From contig OZ244055.1 of NCBI GenBank assembly GCA_965214975.1, positions 2,542,001-2,606,000 on the forward strand: 64,000 bases of DNA, read 5' to 3'. The notes below the pieces were generated by a model. It ran no database searches, was not told the origin of the DNA, and worked only from the letters and a program-made list of their open reading frames with translations. Source of the DNA: JAJEBT01 sp965214975 (GTDB lineage: Bacteria > Pseudomonadota > Alphaproteobacteria > MPNO01 > UBA830). Position 1 is the first letter of the stretch. Every line of letters starts with the position of its first letter. A program made the position numbers and the translations under genes. Shown piece by piece: positions 52,668 to 61,904 of this stretch.

Positions 52668-54899
52668 ATGACCGACCTGCCCGCCGCCTCCCGCGTCGAG
52701 GATGTGACCTTCGCCGACGCGCTCGGCGAGCGCTACCTCGCCTATGCCCTGTCGACGATCACGTCGCGGTCGCTGCCCGACGTGCGGGACGGCCTCAAGC
52801 CGGTGCAGCGCCGACTGCTGTTCGCGATGCGCGAGCTCCGGCTCGACCCCGACGCCGGGTTCAAGAAGTGCGCCCGCGTCGTCGGCGACGTCATCGGCAA
52901 GTACCATCCCCACGGGGACACCGCCGTCTACGATGCGCTCGTCCGCCTGGCCCAGGAGTTCTCGGTGCGCTACCCGCTGGTCGAGGGGCAGGGGAACTTC
53001 GGCAACATCGACGGCGACAACGCGGCCGCGATGCGCTACACGGAGGCCCGGCTGACCGAATACGCTGCGGCCATGCTGCGGGGCATCGACGAGGACGCCG
53101 TCGATTTCCGGAGCAACTACGACGGTTCCGAGGACGAGCCCGTCCTTCTCCCGGCCGCGGTTCCCAATCTTCTGTGCAATGGCGCGGCCGGCATCGCCGT
53201 CGGCATGGCCACCAGCATTCCGCCCCACAATCTCGACGAGACGTGCGCGGCGCTTCTCCATCTTCTGAAGTCCCCCAAGGCGAGGATCGAGACGCTCGTC
53301 GACCTCATGCCCGGCCCCGACTTCCCCGGCGGCGGACGGCTGGTCGAGGACCGCGACGCGGTCGTCGAGGCCTACCGCACCGGCCGCGGCTCGTTCCGGG
53401 TCCGGGCCAGGTGGCACGTCGAGAAGGCCGGGCGGGGCCAGCGCCTCGTCGTGGTCACGGAGATTCCCTACCAGGTCCAGAAGGGGCGGTTGGTGGAGAA
53501 GATCGCGGATCTGCTGAACGCCCGGAAACTGCCTCTTCTCGGAGACCTGCGCGACGAGAGCGCGGACGCCACGCGGCTCGTGCTCGAGCCGCGCAGCCGC
53601 ACGGTCGACGCCGACATGCTGATGGAGCAGATGTTCCGGCTCACCGACCTCGAAAGCCGCGTGCCCCTGAACATGAACGTCCTCGACTCCGGGACGGTTC
53701 CCCGCGTCATGAACCTGCGCGAGGTTCTCGGCGCCTATCTCGAGCACCGCGACGAGGTGCTGGTCCGGCGGATCCGGCACCGGCTCGGGAAGATCGAGCG
53801 CCGGCTCGAGATTCTCGAAGGCTATCTCGTCGCCTATCTCAACCTCGACGAGGTCATCCGCGTCATCCGCGAGGAGGACGAGCCCAAGCCCGTGATGATG
53901 CGGAAATGGAAACTCGGCGACGTCCAGGCCGAGGCCGTGCTCAACATGCGTCTGCGCGCGCTGCGGCGCCTCGAGGAGGTCGCGATCCGGACCGAGCACG
54001 CGGAACTGGCCGCCGAAAGGGCGGAACTGGAGAAGCTGCTGGGGAGCGCCGCCGGACGCAAGGCCGCGATCGCCGGGGAGATCGGGGAAATCCGCGCCCG
54101 GTTCGGCAGGAAGACCGCCGGCGGCGCGCGGCGCACGGAGATTGCCGGGCCTCCCCCCGTCGTCGAGGTGCCGGAGGATCTGCTCGCCGAACGCGAGCCG
54201 GTCACGGTGATCTGCTCGGAAAAGGGCTGGATCCGCGCGGCCCGCGGCCATGTCGGCGACGCCTCGTCGCTCAGGTACAGGGAAGGGGACCGCGGCCGGT
54301 TCGTGGTCCGGGCGCAGACCACCGACCGGCTGCTGGCCTTCGCGACCAACGGCCGCTTCTACACGCTCGACGCCGGCAAGCTCCCGGGCGGCCGCGGGCA
54401 CGGAGAGGCGCTCCGGCTGACGATCGACCTTCCCAACGACCAGGACGTGGTCGCGCTGTTCGTTCACGAACCGGGCCGCAAGCTGGTGGTGGCGGCCCGG
54501 GACGGGCGGGGCTTCGTGGTGCCCGAGGACGAGGCGGTCGCGCACGTGCGCGCCGGAAAGCAGGTGCTCAACGTGGGCGCCGGCGGCGAAGCGGCCGCCT
54601 GCGCGCCGGTACGCGGGGACACGATCGCGGTGGTCGGGGAGAACCGCAAGCTCAACGCGTTTCCGCTGTCCGAGATTCCGGAGATGAGCCGCGGGCGCGG
54701 CGTCCGGCTGCAGAGCTACCGCGACGGCGGCCTGTCCGATGTGACGACGTTCGCGCTCGCCGACGGCCTGTCGTGGACCACCGGGGCCGGCGTGCGCACC
54801 GCGAGGCTGCCGTCCCAGTATCTCGGCAAGCGCGCCCAGGCGGGCCGTCTCGCGATGCGCGGATTTCCCCGCAACAACCGCTTCGGCAATTTCGAGTAG
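52668..54899 (+). CDS. parC: DNA topoisomerase IV subunit A
   Basis: A 743-residue ParC. Catalytic Tyr124 in AMRYTEARLT; the helix used by quinolones reads HPHGDTAVYDA with Thr85 and Asp89 at the two usual positions. GyrA/ParC core blocks: SLPDVRDGLKPVQRRLLF, GNFGNIDGD, GIAVGMATSIPPHN. The C-terminal beta-pinwheel is shorter than in GyrA, with no GyrA box seen. Decatenates daughter chromosomes. ATG at 52668 chosen because upstream frame is transposon debris. Confidence 0.95.
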   Translation: MTDLPAASRVEDVTFADALGERYLAYALSTITSRSLPDVRDGLKPVQRRLLFAMRELRLDPDAGFKKCARVVGDVIGKYHPHGDTAVYDALVRLAQEFSVRYPLVEGQGNFGNIDGDNAAAMRYTEARLTEYAAAMLRGIDEDAVDFRSNYDGSEDEPVLLPAAVPNLLCNGAAGIAVGMATSIPPHNLDETCAALLHLLKSPKARIETLVDLMPGPDFPGGGRLVEDRDAVVEAYRTGRGSFRVRARWHVEKAGRGQRLVVVTEIPYQVQKGRLVEKIADLLNARKLPLLGDLRDESADATRLVLEPRSRTVDADMLMEQMFRLTDLESRVPLNMNVLDSGTVPRVMNLREVLGAYLEHRDEVLVRRIRHRLGKIERRLEILEGYLVAYLNLDEVIRVIREEDEPKPVMMRKWKLGDVQAEAVLNMRLRALRRLEEVAIRTEHAELAAERAELEKLLGSAAGRKAAIAGEIGEIRARFGRKTAGGARRTEIAGPPPVVEVPEDLLAEREPVTVICSEKGWIRAARGHVGDASSLRYREGDRGRFVVRAQTTDRLLAFATNGRFYTLDAGKLPGGRGHGEALRLTIDLPNDQDVVALFVHEPGRKLVVAARDGRGFVVPEDEAVAHVRAGKQVLNVGAGGEAAACAPVRGDTIAVVGENRKLNAFPLSEIPEMSRGRGVRLQSYRDGGLSDVTTFALADGLSWTTGAGVRTARLPSQYLGKRAQAGRLAMRGFPRNNRFGNFE

Positions 54900-54985
54900 C
54901 GCCGGGACGAAGCCTCGGAGCCCGATCCGGAAGCGGGCGGGCGCGCATCGCCCCCGGGCACAATGGATCGATCGACTCCCGATCC

Positions 54986-55063
54986 GTGCGCGAACTCGTG
55001 GAAGAGATTCTGGAGGGCGGTCGCGAGGCGTTCGAGACGCGCCGTCGGAAGTACGGTTTCTGA
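54986..55063 (+). CDS. 25-residue ORF just before the AlbA_2 gene
   Basis: A GTG-started frame MRELVEEILEGGREAFETRR ending at TGA 55061-55063, three bases before the next ATG. The sequence is helical and looks like the end of a larger protein. It might be a leader or a remnant; no family is recognised. Confidence 0.25.
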   Translation: MRELVEEILEGGREAFETRRRKYGF

Positions 55064-55066
55064 GCG

Positions 55067-56329
55067 ATGAACAGAACGGAACTGCTCGAACGCATCGCCA
55101 ATCGCGAGAACTCGCGCGTCGAATTCAAGCGCGACGACTGTCGTCCGGACGAACTCGCGACGGAGATGGCCGCATTGCTGAACCTCGAAGGCGGCGTCAT
55201 TCTGCTCGGGGTGGAGGATGACGGACGGATTTCCGGGCTGACCAGAAGCCGCGAAGCCGCGGAGGAATGGGTGATGAACATTGCCCGCCAGAACCTCCAG
55301 CCCGCCATTGTCCCCGTCTGGACCTGCATGGAGATGGAAGGCGGCAAGAAGGTGGGGATTGTCGAGCTTGCCGCCGACAGCCCGGGAAAGCCGTACAAGG
55401 CAAGACGGGGAAAGGCATGGGTGACATTCACCCGAGTCGGCAGCGCCTCCCGGGAGTCGACACGTGAGGAAGAGGGCCGGCTCTACCAGGCGGCCCGGCC
55501 GGTCCGGTACGAGATCAAGGCGGTGCCGGACTCCGGACCGGAAGACTTCGACATGGATCGAATCGAGAACTACTACCGGGACGTCTTGAACCGATCAGTG
55601 CCGCCTCGGTCAGAATTCGAGAGATGGCGGCGACTCCTGCTCAACTCGGATCTGCTGGTTGCGGCAGGAAACGATGTTGGCGCATCGGTTTCCGGGCTCC
55701 TGCTGTTCGGCGACAACCCGAACCGCCGCCTGCCGCAGGCCGGCGTGACAGCGGTCGCGTTTCCCGGTTCCGAGAAGGATTACAACACGGTCGATGAAGA
55801 GCGGATTCGGGGACCGCTGACCTCGCGCGTCTCGAGGCGCGGCGGGGTGGTCGAGAAGGGCGTGACAGACCGCGCCGTGGACTTCGTGAAGCGCAACATG
55901 GGGAGTGTCGCATGGCTCGAAGGCGGTCGCCGGCGCCGGAAGAGAGCCTTTCCCGTTGACGCCGTGCGAGAGGCGATCGTGAATGCGGTGACCCATCGGG
56001 ACTACACGCGCGAGGGGACCGACATCAAGGTCTCGCTGTACAGCGACCGAATGGAAGTCATCTCTCCGGGCCGGCTTCCGAACGGCGTGACGGTGGAGAA
56101 GGTGAGAGAGGGCGTCGTTCGGGTGGCCCGCAACGAAATGCTCAAGGAGATCCTCCGCGACTACGGCCACGTCGAGCGCTACGGAACGGGAATCCGCAAC
56201 CGGATCATCGAATCGATCCGGCGCCACAACGGGACGGAGCCCGACCTTGTCGAGGAAGACGACCGTTTCACCGTCAGACTCTGGAAGCGGCCGCGAAACG
56301 AACGGCGCACGGTCCTGTCGCGACCTTGA
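55067..56329 (+). CDS. AlbA_2 (Schlafen-type) domain ATP-binding protein
   Basis: A 420-residue protein. The N-terminal AlbA_2 domain has SRVEFKRDDCRPDELATEMA, then NLEGGVILLGVEDDG and PYKARRGKAWVTFTRVGS. The C-terminal part, FPVDAVREAIVNAVTHRDYT followed by RMEVISPGRLPNGV and YGTGIRNRI, is the GHKL-like ATP-binding segment typical of these putative transcription or defence proteins. Its composition is less GC-rich than neighbours, hinting at acquisition. Cellular role unknown; comparable proteins appear in defence islands. Confidence 0.85.
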   Translation: MNRTELLERIANRENSRVEFKRDDCRPDELATEMAALLNLEGGVILLGVEDDGRISGLTRSREAAEEWVMNIARQNLQPAIVPVWTCMEMEGGKKVGIVELAADSPGKPYKARRGKAWVTFTRVGSASRESTREEEGRLYQAARPVRYEIKAVPDSGPEDFDMDRIENYYRDVLNRSVPPRSEFERWRRLLLNSDLLVAAGNDVGASVSGLLLFGDNPNRRLPQAGVTAVAFPGSEKDYNTVDEERIRGPLTSRVSRRGGVVEKGVTDRAVDFVKRNMGSVAWLEGGRRRRKRAFPVDAVREAIVNAVTHRDYTREGTDIKVSLYSDRMEVISPGRLPNGVTVEKVREGVVRVARNEMLKEILRDYGHVERYGTGIRNRIIESIRRHNGTEPDLVEEDDRFTVRLWKRPRNERRTVLSRP

Positions 56330-56521
56330 CAGAACTCTGTCCGGTCGAGTCGGTTCAGGCGGCGGAGCGCGACTTCGGAGGGACGCGGCGCGCCGCCGGC
56401 GCGCCGGGGACGTCGAGCGCTCCGTCGCCGGTTCCCTCGCCCGGTTCCGGCCGGCCTCGATCCGCGTTTCCGCGCGCCGCCGCGGCCCCTGCGGTGCCCG
56501 GCGCCGTCACGGCTCGGACGC

Positions 56522-57538
56522 TCAGCTCGCGACGAATTTCTCGGCGTGGACGCGCGCGGGATCGACGCCGTGCGCGGCGAGCGCGGTCTCGGCGGCCGCG
56601 ACCATCGGCGGCGGACCGCACAGATAGACTTCGCAGTCGCCGCCGTTGAGGATCTCCGGGCGGAGAAGCCCGGTCACGTGCCCGCTGGCGCCGGTCCAGC
56701 CCGGCGACGGCTCGACGACGCACAGTTCGGTCTCCAGATCGAGACCCCGCTCCCGGAAGCCGGCCAGACGGTCGAGCGCGAACAGCTCCTCCGGGCTGTT
56801 GGCGCCGTAGAGAAGCCGCACCGGCGCCACCGCCTCGCCGGACGCCGCGAGCGTGTCGAGCATGCCGAGCATCGGCGCGAGCCCGGTCCCGCCCGCCACC
56901 ATGACCGCCGGCCGCTCGGGCGGGCGCAGGTAGAACCGCCCGAACGGGCCCGTCATCACGATCTCGTCTCCGGGCGCCGCTCTCGCCGACACGTACTCGC
57001 TCATCGCGCCGTGCCGGAGGATCTTGACGAAGAACACGTGCCGGTCCGTTCCGGCGGGGTTGGCGAAGGAGTAGGAACGCTCGGCGCCGTCTCCGGGAAC
57101 CGACAGGTGGGCGTACTGGCCGGGAAGGAACGCGACCTCCGCGCCGACGGGGTCGAGCGCCAGCCTGGCGACGTTCGAGGCCGCCGTCTCGATCTCGGCG
57201 ACCCGGCACGGGACGCTCGCGGGCGCGGTCCGCAGAGCCACGCGCGAGGCGTACGGGAACTCGATCACGCAGTCGGACGTCGCGTGCATGCGGCACGTCA
57301 GCACCTCGCGGCGCGCGGCCTCCTCGGCCGACAGCGCCTCGTCCTCGTGGTCCTCGAGAAAGTAGCTTCCCGACGTGCAGACGCCCTTGCAGGTCGCGCA
57401 GGCGCCTTCCAGGCAGTCGGTCAGGATCCGGATCCTGTTCTTGAGGGCGGCGAGATAGACGCTGTCGCCCTCGTCGGCGGAAAACCGCGCCGTCCTGCCG
57501 TCCTCGAACACCAGCGTGACGTCGTGCATGCCCGTCAT
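56522..57538 (-). CDS. ring-hydroxylating dioxygenase reductase (2Fe-2S ferredoxin, FAD, NAD domains)
   Basis: A 338-residue BenC-type reductase. N-terminal plant-type ferredoxin with Cys42, Cys47, Cys50 (DCLEGACATCKG) and Cys82. FAD domain RSYSFANPAG (about 167). NAD domain with GGTGLAPMLGM and the C-terminal VYLCGPPPM. Delivers electrons from NADH to the dioxygenase. The ATG at 57538 overlaps the stop of the dehydrogenase gene (ATGA). Last gene of the operon. Stop at 56522. Confidence 0.93.
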   Translation of the reverse strand: MTGMHDVTLVFEDGRTARFSADEGDSVYLAALKNRIRILTDCLEGACATCKGVCTSGSYFLEDHEDEALSAEEAARREVLTCRMHATSDCVIEFPYASRVALRTAPASVPCRVAEIETAASNVARLALDPVGAEVAFLPGQYAHLSVPGDGAERSYSFANPAGTDRHVFFVKILRHGAMSEYVSARAAPGDEIVMTGPFGRFYLRPPERPAVMVAGGTGLAPMLGMLDTLAASGEAVAPVRLLYGANSPEELFALDRLAGFRERGLDLETELCVVEPSPGWTGASGHVTGLLRPEILNGGDCEVYLCGPPPMVAAAETALAAHGVDPARVHAEKFVAS

Positions 57539-58569
57539 CCCGCCACGAGAAGCGGTTTCACCGCCTCCCCCCGCAGGATCAGCTCGAACCCCTCGGCGCC
57601 CTCGGCGAGCGGCAGCACGTGGCTGCGCACCGGCGCCAGATCGACCGCGCCGGCACGGACCAGCTCGGCCGCCCGCTGCCAGGTTTCCCAGATGCGGCGG
57701 CCGTGGATGTTGATCATGCGCGGGCACTTCAGCAGCCACCACGTGAAGTCCACCGGGATCGCCTCCGGGGGCGCGCCGACGAGGCGGAAATCGCCGCCCT
57801 TGCACAGGCTGTCGAACGTCGTCCGGAATCCGGCCTCCGAGCCGGAGAACTCGATGCCGACGTCGGCGCCCTCGCCGTCGGTCATGTCGCGCAGCGCGGC
57901 CGCGACGTCCGTCCCGCCGGCATCGATCGCGCGGTCGGCGCCCATCGTCTCGGCCGCGGCAAGGCGAAGGGGATTGAGATCGGCCGCGACGATCCGCGCC
58001 GCGCCGAGGGCCCGGGCGGCGGCGACCGCCATCAGGCCGATCGGCCCGCAGCCGTTGACCAGCACCGTCTGGCCGGCGACGCCGGACCCTTCCAGGCAGG
58101 CGTGGACGGCGATGCCGAACGGCTCCAGCATGGCCGCGGTCTCGTGGGGCAGATCCTTCGGGTTCTTCCAGGCGATGCGGGCCGGAACGACCACGCGGTG
58201 CGCGAAGGCGCCGTCGATGTCGATTCCCGGATAGGTCGTGGCGTTGCACAGATGGGCGCGGCCGAGACGGCAGGGCCGGCACGTGCCGCAGTGGATGTGG
58301 CTCTCGAGGCTGACGTGATCGCCCACGCCGACCTCCTCCACCCCGGCCCCGACCTGCTCGACGATGCCGCTGATCTCGTGGCCGAGCACGCGCGGCAGCC
58401 GCATCCGGCGCGCCATTCTCGGGGCCCAGCGGTAGATCTGCATGTCGGTGCCGCAGATCCCGGCGGCGCCCAGGCTCAGGCGGATCTCGCCGGGGCCCGC
58501 GTCGCGCGGCTCGAAGGGCCGGACCTCGATCCCGCCGACGCCCTCCTCCGCCTTGACGAGCGCCAGCAT
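57535..58569 (-). CDS. zinc-dependent alcohol/polyol dehydrogenase (MDR)
   Basis: A 344-residue medium-chain dehydrogenase. Catalytic zinc: Cys in GICGTDMQIY and GHEISGIVEQVG. Structural zinc: four cysteines in CGTCRPCRLGRAHLC. NAD-binding NGCGPIGLMAVAAARALGA. Resembles Tdh or sorbitol dehydrogenase. In this operon it may oxidise a dihydrodiol or an aromatic alcohol intermediate, which is unusual since cis-diol dehydrogenases are normally short-chain. Start overlaps the previous stop (TGATG). Confidence 0.9.
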   Translation of the reverse strand: MLALVKAEEGVGGIEVRPFEPRDAGPGEIRLSLGAAGICGTDMQIYRWAPRMARRMRLPRVLGHEISGIVEQVGAGVEEVGVGDHVSLESHIHCGTCRPCRLGRAHLCNATTYPGIDIDGAFAHRVVVPARIAWKNPKDLPHETAAMLEPFGIAVHACLEGSGVAGQTVLVNGCGPIGLMAVAAARALGAARIVAADLNPLRLAAAETMGADRAIDAGGTDVAAALRDMTDGEGADVGIEFSGSEAGFRTTFDSLCKGGDFRLVGAPPEAIPVDFTWWLLKCPRMINIHGRRIWETWQRAAELVRAGAVDLAPVRSHVLPLAEGAEGFELILRGEAVKPLLVAG

Positions 58570-59057
58570 CACAGGTGGTAGACGTCGATCGGCCCCTCGA
58601 GCCGATCGTCGATGAAGGTGATCTTCTTGCGGCCGATCCGGAGCGTGCCGTCGACCCGCCGCAGCGTGAAGTCGTACAGGCTGCCGCGCGTCAGGCCGCC
58701 CTTCTTGCCGTAGGAATGGACGAGGCAGCTGGCGGTCGCCTCGACCTCGCCGCCGCGTTCCTTGCCGACGACGATGTTGCCGACGAGGTGGACGGTCCGG
58801 TCGAGCGGCACCGAGGCGTAGGAATCGCGCGACTCGATGCGGAACACCCGGTCCTCCAGGCCGCCGCGGTTGCGCAGGTAGATCAGGTTGAGCTGCAGTT
58901 CCGGATCGTCCGTGGTCTCCTCCTCGTTGACCCAGGACGGCACCCAGTAGACGGCGTCCTCGGTGTAGAGCGCGATCCAGTCGTCCCACCGGCGGCGGTC
59001 GAGAAGGGTGGCCTCGCGACAGATCAGGTCGCTGGCCTCGGCGTGCAGCGCGCTCAT
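58569..59057 (-). CDS. aromatic-ring-hydroxylating dioxygenase beta subunit
   Basis: A 162-residue protein with the NTF2-like fold typical of small subunits: EATLLDRRRWDDWIALYTED, YWVPSWVNEE, and IGRKKITFIDDRLEG at the end. Structural partner of a Rieske alpha subunit. ATG at 59057 overlaps the preceding alpha-subunit stop (ATGA). Only one beta gene for two alpha genes. Confidence 0.92.
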   Translation of the reverse strand: MSALHAEASDLICREATLLDRRRWDDWIALYTEDAVYWVPSWVNEEETTDDPELQLNLIYLRNRGGLEDRVFRIESRDSYASVPLDRTVHLVGNIVVGKERGGEVEATASCLVHSYGKKGGLTRGSLYDFTLRRVDGTLRIGRKKITFIDDRLEGPIDVYHL

Positions 59058-60346
59058 TTCCGTGCGTCCCCGTTCAGCATGCCCAGCCACTGGCGGTAGA
59101 AGCCGTGATAGATGATCTCGTGGTCCCAGTTGGCGGCGCTGGCCACCGGCTCGAACCCGAGGGCCCGCGCGTCGTCGTCGGCGCCCGCGGTCATCTCGTC
59201 GATGCCGCGGTGGAACTCGTTCCACCGCGGCGCCCGGGAGCCCTCGTGCGTGCTCTCCAGCGCCGCGACGTCGTCGGAGGTCGCCATGCCGGAGGTGAGG
59301 TAGAAGTCCTCGAACTTGCGCAGGCGCCCCGCCCGCGCACGGGCGCTCTCGCCCCGCGGCGCGATGCAGCAGACCGTGACGTCGACGCGGTCGACGGAAA
59401 CCGGCTTCATCACCCGGATCTGGGTCGAGGGGTTGTCCATCAGCATCGCGTTGGGGAAGAGGTAGAGGTTTCTGCCCCGGTTGAGGATCCAGTCGACCCG
59501 GGCCGGCGCGAGTTCCCGCGCGAGACGCTCCCTGGACTCCCAGACCGGCCGGACCTCGGGCGTCGTGTGCCGGGCCCAGATCGCCATGTGGCCGTGGCCC
59601 AGATCGTACTGGGCGGACGGCACCCGCCCGCCGGCGATGCGCCCCGCCTCGGTCCTGCCGATGCCGGTGTACTCGTTCCTGCTCTCCCGGGCGGCGATGG
59701 TGTTGGCGAACACCCGGTGGACGGTGGAGACGTGGTAGCCGTCGACGGAGTTCTCGGCCTGCAGCTTCCAGTTCCCGTCGGTGGCGTAGGTCGAGCGGCC
59801 GGGAACGACCTCGAGCCCCTCCGGGGACTGGAGCGCGACCAGGTCGATCCACGCCCGCGCCGGGCCGAGCCATTCCCCGAGAGGCATGACGCCGGGATCG
59901 AGGCAGCCGAACACGAACCCCCGGTAGCTGTCGAGCCGGGCGATCCGGCGCAGGTCGTGGCGCGAACGGTCGGTCCCCTCCTCGGCGTTCTTGACGCCGA
60001 TGCAGGTTCCGTCGCAGCGGTAGGACCAGCCGTGGAACCGGCAGGTGAGAGTCCGGGCGTTGCCCCGGCGGAAGGGCGTGAGCACGGCCGCGCGGTGCGA
60101 GCAGGCGTTGACGAAGCAGCGCAGCGAGCCGTCCTCCTGGCGGTGCACGAACACGGGCTGCCGGCCGATCTCGGTCCAGACGTAGTCGCCGTGGTCCGGG
60201 AGCTCGCTCTCGTGGCACAGGAACACCCAGCACCTGCCGAAGATCTCCGCCATCTCGCGCTCGAAGATGCCGGGATCGGTGTAGACCGCGCGGTCGACCC
60301 GGAACACGCCGTCCGCGACCCGGTCGTCGACCAGCGAGGAGATCAC
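59054..60346 (-). CDS. Rieske ring-hydroxylating dioxygenase alpha subunit 2
   Basis: A 430-residue large subunit. Rieske ligands Cys82, His84, Cys102, His105 (ACSHRAAVLTP...TCRFHGWSY). Mononuclear iron site with the bridging aspartate: Asp202, His205, His210 in ENSVDGYHVSTVH. Starts at GTG 60346 overlapping the stop of alpha subunit 1. Similar to alpha 1 but with many differences, so not a recent copy. Probable substrate an aromatic carboxylate such as benzoate, salicylate or anthranilate; not resolvable. Confidence 0.93.
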   Translation of the reverse strand: MISSLVDDRVADGVFRVDRAVYTDPGIFEREMAEIFGRCWVFLCHESELPDHGDYVWTEIGRQPVFVHRQEDGSLRCFVNACSHRAAVLTPFRRGNARTLTCRFHGWSYRCDGTCIGVKNAEEGTDRSRHDLRRIARLDSYRGFVFGCLDPGVMPLGEWLGPARAWIDLVALQSPEGLEVVPGRSTYATDGNWKLQAENSVDGYHVSTVHRVFANTIAARESRNEYTGIGRTEAGRIAGGRVPSAQYDLGHGHMAIWARHTTPEVRPVWESRERLARELAPARVDWILNRGRNLYLFPNAMLMDNPSTQIRVMKPVSVDRVDVTVCCIAPRGESARARAGRLRKFEDFYLTSGMATSDDVAALESTHEGSRAPRWNEFHRGIDEMTAGADDDARALGFEPVASAANWDHEIIYHGFYRQWLGMLNGDARK

Positions 60347-61677
60347 GCCCGGGTCCACGCCCCGGCCTCCTCGATCTTCCGGCGCCACAGCCGGTAGAAA
60401 CTGTAGTAGAGGGTTTCGTGGTCCCAGCCGGAATTGCTGGATTCGGGACGGAACCCGCCCTCGGCCGCGGCGTCGTCCGGGCCGTTCACCATCGACCGCC
60501 GCCCGCGGTGGAACTCGCACCACCGCGCGAGCCGCCCGCGGCTGCCCTCGTGGCAGGCCTCGAGCGCCGAGACGTCGTCCGACGTCGCCATGCCGCTCGC
60601 CATGAAGAAGTCCTCGAACTTGCGCAGCCGGGCGTAGCGCGCCTCGCGGCTCTCCTCCGAGGGCGCGAGACAGTGGATGTCGACCTCGGTCCGGTCCGCC
60701 GAGACCGGCCTGAAGATCCGGATCTGCGTGGCCGCGAAATCGTTGACCATCAGCGACGGGAACACGATCAGGTTGCGTCCGCGGCGCAGCATCCAGTCGA
60801 CCTTGCCCCCGGGATGGTCGCGCTCGAGCCGCTCCTCGGCTTCCGAAAGCGGCGACGTGCTCACGGGATCGCGGTCCGCCCAGATCACCATGTGGCCGCG
60901 TCCGAGGTCGTAGCAGCCGTTGCGCACCTTCTTCGCCAGCCGGCCGACCTCGGTGCGCATCATTCCCCGGTAGCCCTCGCGGGTCTCGCGGCGGCGCACG
61001 GTGTTGGCGAAAACGCGGTGCACGGTGCTCGTGTGGTAGCCGTCGACCGCGTTCTCGACCGACATCTTCCAGTTGCCGTCCACGACGTAGGTCTGCGAGC
61101 CGGGCAGGATCTCCATGCCCTCGGACGACTGGTCCGCCACGAAGTCGAGGAAGGCCCGCGCCTCTCCGAGGAACTCCCCGAGCGGCTCCACGCCGGGCGC
61201 GAGGCTGCCGAAGACGAAGCCCCTGTAGACCCCTAGCGCGCCGATCTCCGAGAGGTCGTGGGCGCCGCGGTCGAACCCCTCCCCGTAGCCGCTCTTCTGT
61301 TCCTTGACGCGGATGCAGGCGCCGGAACAGTCGTAGGTCCAGCCGTGGAACCGGCAGGTGAGCGTTCGCGCGTTGCCCTGGCGGAGCGGCGTCAGGACCG
61401 CGCCGCGGTGCGAGCAGGCGTTGAGGAAGGCCTTGAGCCCGCCGTCCTTCTGGCGGTGGACGAAGACCGGCTGGCGGCCGACCCGCACGGCGTAGTAGTC
61501 GCCGGGATTCCGCACCTGGCTTTCGTGGCACAGGTACTGCCAGTCGCCCTCGAAGATGGTCTCCATCTCCGCCTCGAAGACCCGCGGATCGAGATAGGCG
61601 CGCCTGTCGATCCGGAAGACGTCCGCTTCCGGATCGTCGTCGAGCAGGGCTCCGCGCTCCGGACCGCTCGCTCTCAT
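60343..61677 (-). CDS. Rieske ring-hydroxylating dioxygenase alpha subunit 1
   Basis: A 444-residue alpha subunit. Rieske ligands Cys88, His90, Cys108, His111 (ACSHRGAVLTP...TCRFHGWTY). Iron site Asp212, His215, His220 in ENAVDGYHTSTVH. Starts at ATG 61677 (MRASGPERG), which has GGAGG 6 bases upstream; longer frames cross an R1 repeat. First of five overlapping genes: alpha1, alpha2, beta, dehydrogenase, reductase. Confidence 0.93.
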   Translation of the reverse strand: MRASGPERGALLDDDPEADVFRIDRRAYLDPRVFEAEMETIFEGDWQYLCHESQVRNPGDYYAVRVGRQPVFVHRQKDGGLKAFLNACSHRGAVLTPLRQGNARTLTCRFHGWTYDCSGACIRVKEQKSGYGEGFDRGAHDLSEIGALGVYRGFVFGSLAPGVEPLGEFLGEARAFLDFVADQSSEGMEILPGSQTYVVDGNWKMSVENAVDGYHTSTVHRVFANTVRRRETREGYRGMMRTEVGRLAKKVRNGCYDLGRGHMVIWADRDPVSTSPLSEAEERLERDHPGGKVDWMLRRGRNLIVFPSLMVNDFAATQIRIFRPVSADRTEVDIHCLAPSEESREARYARLRKFEDFFMASGMATSDDVSALEACHEGSRGRLARWCEFHRGRRSMVNGPDDAAAEGGFRPESSNSGWDHETLYYSFYRLWRRKIEEAGAWTRA

Positions 61678-61710
61678 CGTCGCCTCCGCCGGACGGAACC
61701 CCGAGCCGCT

Positions 61711-61890
61711 TTCAAGATTCCGCATTCGAGGGGGTTTCTCGCCGCAACCGGCGAATTATCCTGGCAATCGGGGCCGCTCCGCGATTCCACCGGGTTTCCC
61801 AAGGCCTCGACAGGGAGAGCGGCCTCATGGCGCCAATGCAGGCATTGTACCAGTCCCGGCATCACGTTCAAGCCGATCCGTTCCCGTGGC
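61711..61890 (+). repeat. dispersed repeat R1, copy 5
   Basis: Strong match to 7967-8147 over the full 180 bases: AAGATTCCGCATTCGAGG, GGGCCGCTCCGCGATTCC, CCTCGACAGGGAGAGCGG, CATGGCGCC, GCATTGTACC and TTCAAGCCGATCCGTTCCCG. Confidence 0.75.
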
Positions 61891-61904
61891 TCGAGGAAGA
61901 TCCT

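Noticed and set aside
52905..52945. ParC Thr85 and Asp89 as quinolone-resistance changes
   Set aside because: These positions vary naturally between lineages, and no sensitive reference of the same species is available.
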